Source of the DNA: Galeopsis tetrahit
Taxonomy: Eukaryota; Streptophyta; Magnoliopsida; Lamiales; Lamiaceae
Direction: 5' to 3'
NCBI GenBank assembly: GCA_963675135.1
Contig: OY776129.1
Coordinates: 79,077,348 to 79,141,347, forward strand
Length of the DNA: 64,000 nt
Shown here: positions 56,686 through 64,000 of the stretch, one piece after another
Layout of the letters: each line of letters opens with the position of its first letter
Position numbering within the stretch: position 1 is the first letter of the stretch
The notes under the pieces: generated by a model
What the model was told of the DNA's origin: nothing
What the model saw: the letters and a program-made list of their open reading frames with translations, nothing else
Database searches by the model: none
Position numbers and translations under genes: made by a program

Positions 56686-59600
56686 ATGGAGTTGAGGAAG
56701 GGAGTTCTCTACAGTTCTTTCTGTGCAGTTGCTGTGTTGTTATGCTGCTCAGATGTCTTTGCAGGTGATATTGTTCACCAAGATGATGTTGCCCCCAAGA
56801 GACCTGGCTGTGACAACAATTTTGTGCTTGTAAAAATCCTTTCTTTTTTCTCAATTATTCATGTTTGATGATTTACCTTCAACCCCTTTTACTATTTTCG
56901 GACAAGTCAAACTTGTATGCCCTTAATTTGCTGCAATTGAGCTGCCATTTTTTACTTGTGGTAGAATTGAGAATATATTCTAATCAAGAATTTGCCTTTT
57001 TCTGACAATTTATTGATGATTGACTGATTCTTGAATTTAGTGCTGATAATCAACGGTTATTTTTTATAATTCTGATGTTTTTGGTGTTTTTCCAAGGTTG
57101 TATTTGGGGGAGGGTTTTGTTGTCTGGTCGTCTTTGTTTACTTTTCTTTTTTTTAGTATGTTATTAAGAATTTAAGAGAATAATTTTAGGCCCATTTCTT
57201 AGATATGTTGGGATCAAATAGTGTGTGTTTTAGTTATTTGTTATGCACACAATCGAGTGTGTTTTTCCGCGTGTATATAAGAATTTGCCTTTTTCTGACA
57301 CTTTATTGATGATTGACTGATTCTTGAATTTAGGGCTGATAATCAACGGTTACTTTTTTTATAATTTTGATGTTTTTTCGTGTTTTTCCAAGGTTGTATT
57401 TGGGAGAGGGTTTTGTTCTCTGGTGGTGTTTGTTTTCTGTTTTTTTAGTATGTTATTAAGAGAAATTTTTTAGGCCCATTTGTTAGATATGTTGAGATCA
57501 AATAGTGTGTGTTTTAGTTATTTGTTATGCACACAATCGAGTGTGTTTTTGCGCAATTTGCCTTTTTCTGACACTTTATTGATGATTGACTGATTCTTGA
57601 ATTTAGGGCTGATAATCAACGGTTATTTTTTTTTATAATTTTGATGTTTTTTCGTGTTTTTCCAAGGTTGTATTTGGGGGAGGTTTTTGTTCTCTGGTCG
57701 TCTTTGTTTTCTATTTTTTTTTTTTAGTATGTTATTAAGAGAATACTTGTAGTTTTAGGCCCATTTGTTAGATTTATTGAGATCAAATAGTGTGTGTTTT
57801 AGTTATTTGTTATGCACACAATCGAGTGTGTTTTTGTGCATGTATATAAGAATTTGCCTTTTTCTGACACTTTATTGATGATTGACTGATTCTTGAATTT
57901 AGTGCTGATAATCAACGGTTATTTTTTATAATTCTGATGTTTTTGGTGTTTTTCCAAGGTTGTATTTGGGGGAGGGTTTTGTTGTCTGGTCGTCTTTGTT
58001 TACTTTTCTTTTTTTTAGTATGTTATTAAGAATTTAAGAGAACAATTTTAGGCCCATTTCTTAGATATGTTGAGATCAAATAGTGTGTGTTTTAGTTATT
58101 TGTTATGCACGCAATCGAGTGTGTGTTTGGCTGTTTGCGCGTGTATATAAGAATTTGCCTTTTTCTGACACTTTATTGATGATTGACTGATTCTTGAATT
58201 TAGGGCTGATAATCAACGGTTATCTTTTTTTAATTTTGATGTTTTTCGTGTTTTTCCAAGGTTGTATTTGGGGGAGGGCTTTGTTCTGTGGTCGTCTTTG
58301 TTTTCTGATTTTTTTTAGTATGTTATTAAGAGAACACTTTTAGGCCATTTTGTAGATATGTTGAGATCAAATAGTGTGTGTTTTAGTTATTTGGTATGCA
58401 CACAACCGAGTGTGTGTTTGCGCGTGTATATAAGAATTTGCCTTTTTCTGACACTTTATTGATGGTTGACTGATTCTTGGATTTAGCGCTGATAATCAAC
58501 GGTTATTTTTTATAATTGTGATTTTTTTTCGTGTTTTTCCAAGGTTGTATTGGGGGGAGGGCTTTGTTCTCTGGTCGTCTTTGTTTTCTGTTTTTTTAGT
58601 ATGTTATTAAGAATTTAAGAGAACACTTTTAGGCCCATTTTGTAGATATGTTGAGATCAAATAGCGTGTGTGTTTTAGTTATTTGTTATGCACACGGTCG
58701 AGTGTGTTTTTGCGCGTGTATATAAGAATTTGCCTTTTTCTGACACTTTATTGATGATTGACTGATTCTTGAATTTAGTGCATTTTTTATAATTCTGATG
58801 TTTTCGTGTTTTTCCAAGGTTGTATTTGTGTGTGTGGGGGGGGGGGGGGGGGGGTTGTTCTCTGGTTGTCTTTGTTTTCTGTTTTTTTTAGTATGTTATT
58901 AAGAATTTAAGAGAACATTTTTAGGCCCATTTGTTAGATATGTTGAGATCAAATAGTGTGTTTTTTAGTCATTTGGTATGCACACAATCGAGTGTGTTTT
59001 TGCGCAATGTGTATAAATTTTATTTCAAGTACGATTCAGACCTTAAAAGTCGTAATCTTGCAGTATTTGCTATTTTTGTCTTTTTGCTGTGATCTACTAT
59101 GTGGCAATTACAACTGGAGGGAAGCTAATAGCCTAAAACTTGTGTGATTTTCATAGTTGTTTTTGCTGTTCTTGGGGCCTTACTTGCCATTGAAGCATGT
59201 GAATTACTCGAGATTTTTGGTGGGATTATTAATGGTATCATCATGCTTAATCTGGATTTTGAGTTAGTAAGAAATGGAAATGAAGTAAAAATTTGAGTTG
59301 GATTGGGGATTGAATTAGGAAAGGAGCATTGCCTATTTTAACTAGTTCATGTACATGAGTACCGATTCGATCTTCTTTCTATCCGTCATTTTTGTTGCTT
59401 TTACGCGTTTTCTTGAATTCATTCGGATAATTGTAGCTCCAAATTTAATCTCTTAAGCTTTATTCTAGAAACATAATGATAGTCTCCAACCAAGCAGACA
59501 AAAGATGTATACTTAATTGAAAATCTCGTTTTCGAGGTGCAATCTTTCTAATATTGATTTGTGCGTAATCTAATCCAGGATTTCATCGTCATTGTGTTTA

Positions 59601-62600
59601 TGATATTTAATTTTCTGTTCAATAGGTTAAAGTACCAGTTTGGGTGAATCATGAAGAAATAGGAGAATTTGTGGGTGTTGGTGCGCGATTTGGGCTCACC
59701 TTGGAATCGAAAGAGAAACGTGCGAACCAGACTAGAGTTGCTCTTGCAGACCCTCCTGATTGTTGCAGTACGCCTAAGAATAAGGTTTCTTTTTTGAAGA
59801 TTCGTTACATTTTTTTTGGAGGAAAGATTTATTATTCGTATATCGCTCATATTGTGTTGCTTTTCTTCTCTTCTTTAGCTGACAGGTGAGGTTATCTTGG
59901 TGCATCGTGGCAAATGTAGTTTTGTCACCAAAGGAAATGTTGCCGAAGCTGCTGGTGCTTCAGCTTTAATCATCATAAACAACGAGAAAGGTCTGTTCTC
60001 TCATCATGATTGTCTTTTCGCTCTTATTTATGCGATTTTTTTGTAAAAGCAATTATTGGGGTTTATTCTTCAGAGCTCTTCAAGATGGTTTGCGAAGCAA
60101 ATGAAACTGATGTGCACGTTGGCATACCTGTTGTCATGCTCCCACACGATGCTGGTGAAAGCTTGAAACAAAACATGAAAAACGGTTCAGGTAAGCGTTT
60201 CCATTCATATTGACATTTTCGCCCTCAATGCCCTATTTGGTCCTGCGTGTTAATGTAGTTGTCGTTATTTTCAGTTTCCATTCAGATGTACTCTCCACAA
60301 CGACCCGAGGTTGATGTGGCTGAAGTGTTCTTATGGCTAATGGCCGTTGGTACCATTTTGTGTGCATCTTATTGGTCTGCATGGAGTGCCAGAGAGGCAG
60401 CTATCGAGCAAGATAAGCTCTTAAAGGTAACATACTCGTTTTCCAGTATAAGGTATCCTCACGTCACGTGCCTATAATTGTAATTTTAACTTAGCAGGAT
60501 GGTTCGGATGAATTCCTCAGCAACGACAGTTATGGGTCCAGCGGTTTTGTGGACATCAATACTACCTCAGCAATTTTATTTGTCGTGATTGCCTCCTGCT
60601 TCTTGATTATGCTCTACAAGCTGATGTCGTTGTTGTTTATCGAGATTCTTGTGGTTGTCTTTTGCATAGGTGGAGTGGAGGTACGATAAGCATCACTACT
60701 GTTTTTACCTAAATACCCTCACTCACTCTTGTTTGTTTTTTTTCGAAATTTTACCTAATGAATTTTGTGGGTGTTAAGTTGTGTATTAGTATGGTCGGTA
60801 GATTTGTACGAAGTTTAACACTTGGCGTACGGCGTTTCTAATTCTAAGGACTAAGATTTTAACTCGATTCTATTCCTTGCCTTGTACTACAGGGTTTGCA
60901 AACTTGTCTGGTGGCTCTTTTATCGTGGTACGTATTCTATTGCCCGAAACATTAAGGTTGCATTATTTCCTCAAAAACATTAACATACGGTATATGATAT
61001 AGTTTCAGATGCTTCGAACGTGCTGCTGAGTCATATATAAAAGTACCTTTTGTGGGAGCTGTATCGTATCTCACGCTTGCTGTTTCTCCGTTCTGCATAG
61101 CATTTGCTGTTGCATGGGCAGTTCGCCGCCGTGATTCCTTTGCTTGGATTGGTCAAGATATACTTGTAAGAATATTTTTTTTCTCGTTTGTGCCTTTACG
61201 TTGAAATGAATTCCAGATGGATGCTATGAAGCCTTACTTCTTGTTTTTATCTGTAACAGGGCATTGCATTGATAATCACCGTTCTCCAGATAGTCCGAGT
61301 TCCAAATCTAAAGGTGGGAACGGTTCTACTCAGTTGTGCATTCTTGTACGATATTTTCTGGGTGTTCGTCTCCAAGTGGTGGTTCCATAAGAGCGTGATG
61401 ATAGTGGTAAGTAATACTCCCTCCGTCCCGGAATAACTTTCATATGTAGGTGGACACGTAAATTAAGAAAGTGTAATAATGAGTGGAGTTTTGAGGGGTA
61501 ATTTTGTAAAACTTTATGTATAAAGTAAAGAATGAGTTGACTTTTGTGTATGTGTGGAGAAAAAGTAATGGCATTTGTGTAAAATTGAGAATATTGTGAG
61601 GGTGTAGTTTATAAAGGGTTTTCCATTTTAAGGGTGTGAAAGTTATTGTGGGACGTCACGAAAAGGAAAGTGTGAAAGTTATTGTGGGACGGAGGGAGTA
61701 ATTTGTATCCCTAACGAACAAATGTTATGACTTATGAACGATTATTGAGACCACTTGTTCGTTTTACAGGTAGCTCGGGGTGATGGAAGTGGAGAAGACG
61801 GCATTCCAATGCTTCTAAAAATCCCTCGAATGTTTGATCCTTGGGGTGGATACAGCATTATCGGGTTTGGTGATATTATCTTGCCAGGACTACTCGTTGC
61901 CTTTTCGTTAAGGTCTGAATCTCTTTCGAGATACTGCTTCTATGTGTACATTTATGTCAAGATAGCACTTAATCAAGATTTCTTGCACTCTTAATAGGTA
62001 TGATTGGCTGTCGAAGAAAAGCCTAAAAGGCGGATACTTTCTCTGGGCAATGATCGCTTATGGTTTAGGTACGACTCGTTTGTTTTTTATCAATAGATTC
62101 CGAATTTGTGACCCTTATCTGATTGCAACATGTACTATACTTTTACGTTGCATTAGGTTGCAATCGAACAATTTTTTATAGCTATAACTGAAAAATTTAC
62201 GCGCGAAATTCGTCTGAAATAGGTCTTCTGATAACATATGTGGCGCTGAACATGATGGATGGACATGGACAACCAGCTTTGCTCTATATCGTCCCCTTCA
62301 CGCTGGGTACGTAGCATCACCAAGAGAATTTCCGACAAAGTATTATGTGCACCTTGTTTACCATACACCACTAAATAATACTCCCTCCGTCCCAGGATTA
62401 CTTGCTCGGTTTGACCAGCACGTTGTTTAAGAAAAGTGAATTTAGTGGTTGGTGATGTAAGATAAAGTAGGGGTATTTTAGGGATTTGATGAGGTGTAAA
62501 GTAAAATGTATGTAAAAAGGTGGTGGCAATTTTGAAAATAAAATGATGTTGTGAGGGTATTAATTTTGTGGGGTATTTCCATATTAAGAGTGTGCAAGTA

Positions 62601-62858
62601 ATTTTGGGACGTCCAAATAAGGAAAGTGTGCAAGTAATCACGGGACGGAGGGAGTATAGCTGTTATACTATTAGTGGTGTACAGTAAACAAGGTTCACAT
62701 AATACTTTCACATCGATCTTTTTCTGATCTTCTGTACTTGTATTTCAGGCACGTTGATCACGTTAGGGAAGAAGAGGGGTGAGCTGAAGCATTTGTGGAC
62801 GCAGGGGGAGCCCGATAGGCCTTGTCCCCACGTCCAGCTGCAGCAGGATGAACAATAA
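56686..62858 (+). CDS. SPPL: Signal peptide peptidase-like intramembrane aspartic protease with PA domain
   Basis: SPPL proteins cut type II membrane proteins within the membrane of the endomembrane system. Thirteen exons keep phase: 56686-56829, 59626-59784, 59879-59990, 60074-60190, 60275-60426, 60498-60680, 60893-60927, 61003-61165, 61260-61406, 61770-61912, 61998-62068, 62223-62306 and 62749-62858 (1,620 nt, 539 residues). A signal peptide (residues 1 to about 26) is followed by a luminal protease-associated domain (about 70-185; [20 protein letters not shown]). Several membrane helices start near residue 200. The catalytic pair is Y385-D386 (FLYDIFWVF) and G436-D439 (GFGDIILPG), with P493-A494-L495 (QPALLYIVP). 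All active-site motifs are intact. The PA domain places it with plant SPPL2/SPPL4-type members. Intron 1 (2.8 kb) holds a tandem repeat; introns 9 and 12 hold Stowaway MITEs. The ATG at 56686 directly starts the signal peptide. Confidence 0.96.
56991..59010 (+). repeat. Roughly 290-bp tandem repeat, seven copies, in SPPL intron 1
   Basis: Units begin TTTGCCTTTTTCTGACACTT at 56991, 57284, 57557, 57853, 58154, 58437 and 58729 (spacings 293, 273, 296, 301, 283 and 292 bp). Each contains GATTGACTGATTCTTGAATT, TTTTTCCAAGGTTGTATTTG, GGCCCATTTCTTAGATATGT-like text and the palindromic ATGCACACAATCGAGTGTGT near its end. The seventh carries a run of 19 G. The palindrome links this array to the dispersed copies at 20530 and 32818. 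Confidence 0.95.
61417..61698. mobile_element. Stowaway MITE in SPPL intron 9
   Basis: It starts CTCCCTCCGTCCCGGAATAA 10 bp into the intron, after TA, and ends GTGGGACGGAGGGAG before TA. It is the same subfamily as 30087-30368 in opposite orientation. The donor at 61407 is only 10 bp upstream of the element. Confidence 0.93.
62381..62654. mobile_element. Stowaway MITE in SPPL intron 12
   Basis: It starts CTCCCTCCGTCCCAGGATTA after TA and ends TAATCACGGGACGGAGGGAG before TA; 274 bp. It belongs to the 25098-25397 subfamily. Confidence 0.93.
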
Positions 62859-63616
62859 TTTGTCGACTCTAATGCGCACGAGCGTGTACCATTGTATCGA
62901 CTAGATAATAGGCCCCTCAAAGAATCTGTTGTATGTTGTAGATACATAATATGAGCGTTGCAGTTAAGCTAATCTGTTTTCCAAATTGAGAAAGAACCAC
63001 TTGAAATTAGTGACTTCAAGTTCCCAGATCCATCGCCAACAAGAACACGATATGTTTGAATACGAAATGCTGAGTCGACACGACACGAGTCACGACACGT
63101 GGGATAAGAATAACGAGTAATTAATGCAAGATTTAGAGCCCGTACTAATATTGTTCACTGAAAACAAAGATTCAAACAACTTATACTGATCAACTAATAC
63201 ATTTCAATAAAGACGAAAACTTGTGTAAAACGAATTTTCTCATCACGTATAAATTTTACGATTCATGCCCAAATCGTGTTTTGAAGCAAAGTACGATACA
63301 ATTTACGACTCGAGAATCCAAAGCATTATCCTCCACCTTCCAATGATTGAATAATTATCCTGATATTTACACAACTTCCAACTCAAATGGCCCAAACATG
63401 ATCTCTAATCCAAACTGTTCACACAACTTCTTTTACAAGAGAAAGGTAACAAACAATAATCTCAGCTACATGAGATCCCACTAAAATTAGTCTCATGGAC
63501 AAAAGGAAAGCCAAAATTAAACAGAAAAAAAGAGGCAAAATTGGCTGGTATTGGCATCTTTGAAACATTCTTTCCCTTATTGTTTCCTGTAAAGGTGCAC
63601 GAGGTCAACTCGAACG
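62859..63616. other. Convergent 3' region between SPPL and the right-edge gene
   Basis: I see no further exon here. The stretch should contain both 3' UTRs. An ACGACACG-rich short segment lies at about 63078-63100. Confidence 0.4.
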
Positions 63617-64000
63617 TTAAAACTGAATCTCTAACAATGTCAAAAATTGGCGATGAACTTCGTCATCAACCCACTTCGATGTAAGTTCAAAGTCGGAGCT
63701 TGCACACCACGCAAATTTGTTTGGCTGGTTCTCCATTTTGAAGTTAACAAACATGTGTCCTCTGAGAGTCAATTCTCGTGCTGGCTTGAGCCTGGGAAAC
63801 GGGGCAAAATAAGATGAGTTTTATTTGATGCTCGATACATTAAATCTAATATGCAATAAATATGAACTGAGATCGTACTTGTAAATCTCCTCAAGGAGCC
63901 ATTTCCATTGACCGTCAATGGAAATGGTCTTCGCTCTTGACCAAGCGAAAGAAATTCTTGCCGCCAATCTGAACTTAACCTTCTGGCAAAGTCCTCCACT
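63617..64000 (-). CDS. 3' end of an unrecognised gene (last two exons)
   Basis: Two exons keep phase: the visible part of one at 64000-63879 and the last at 63791-63617. The donor is CAA|GTACG and the acceptor CCCAG|G. They encode at least 98 residues at the C-terminus: KVKFRLAARISFAWSRAK, then DGQWKWLLEEIYK, LKPARELTLRGHMFVNFKM, FAWCASSDFELTSKWVDD and the end FLTLLEIQF. The alternating polar/hydrophobic pattern could suit beta strands, but I do not recognise the family. An overlapping 76-codon open frame (63769-63999) is the wrong frame: it breaks the conserved-looking SIDGQWKWLLEEIY reading and runs through the intron. Confidence 0.75.

Noticed and set aside
62153..62641. 162-codon minus-strand frame over SPPL exon 12 and intron 12
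   Set aside because: It is antisense to an SPPL exon and runs through a Stowaway MITE; the same type of frame appears at the sister MITE (25095-25340).
1..64000. tRNA, rRNA, CRISPR arrays, or organelle DNA insertions
   Set aside because: Scanning by eye showed no tRNA B-box with a matching cloverleaf, no rRNA-like sequence, no regularly spaced short repeats of CRISPR type (the tandem repeats found have no variable spacers), and no recognisable plastid or mitochondrial genes. A covariance-model scan would be needed to exclude small RNA genes.

Overview
This window is nuclear DNA from a flowering plant, most likely a eudicot. The genes carry many short introns with GT-AG (twice GC-AG) borders, the intergenic DNA is very AT-rich, and the repeats are typical plant MITEs (Stowaway, Tourist, hAT, Mutator-like). 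All gene calls were made by reading exons and splice sites by eye and checking that reading phase is kept across every junction. The exact species cannot be read from the sequence.

Layout. (1) 36-3913, minus: the 5' part of MED12, running off the left edge. (2) 4367-7090: a roughly 1.1-kb sequence in about three diverged tandem copies. (3) 8593-11343, minus: complete MED10. (4) 14253-15111, plus: a small lysine-rich protein with an acidic tail. (5) 15741-15944: a 68-bp sequence repeated three times. (6) 16557-20026, minus: a large TRM-type protein with DUF4378. (7) 21700-34100: about 12 kb without a recognisable gene, filled with MITEs including a clean 713-bp hAT element. (8) 34285-39053, minus: PRD3/PAIR1, a meiotic recombination-initiation protein. 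(9) 39060-44840: repeats, including a 1,240-bp Mutator-like element with a perfect 9-bp target duplication and a Tourist MITE beside its own empty-site copy. (10) 44851-50273, plus: a U-box E3 ligase with a protein-kinase domain. (11) 51349-53560, minus: a mitochondrial adrenodoxin-like ferredoxin. (12) 56686-62858, plus: a signal-peptide-peptidase-like aspartic protease whose first intron holds seven copies of a roughly 290-bp repeat. (13) 63617-64000, minus: the 3' end of an unrecognised gene.

The genes do not form one pathway. The strongest unexplained structure is that the two neighbouring Mediator genes, MED12 and MED10, share a homologous 5' leader/promoter block in the same position and orientation although their proteins are unrelated. 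This suggests a leader duplication or promoter capture that could place two subunits of one complex under related control. No prokaryote-like system (CRISPR, defence, phage) is present.
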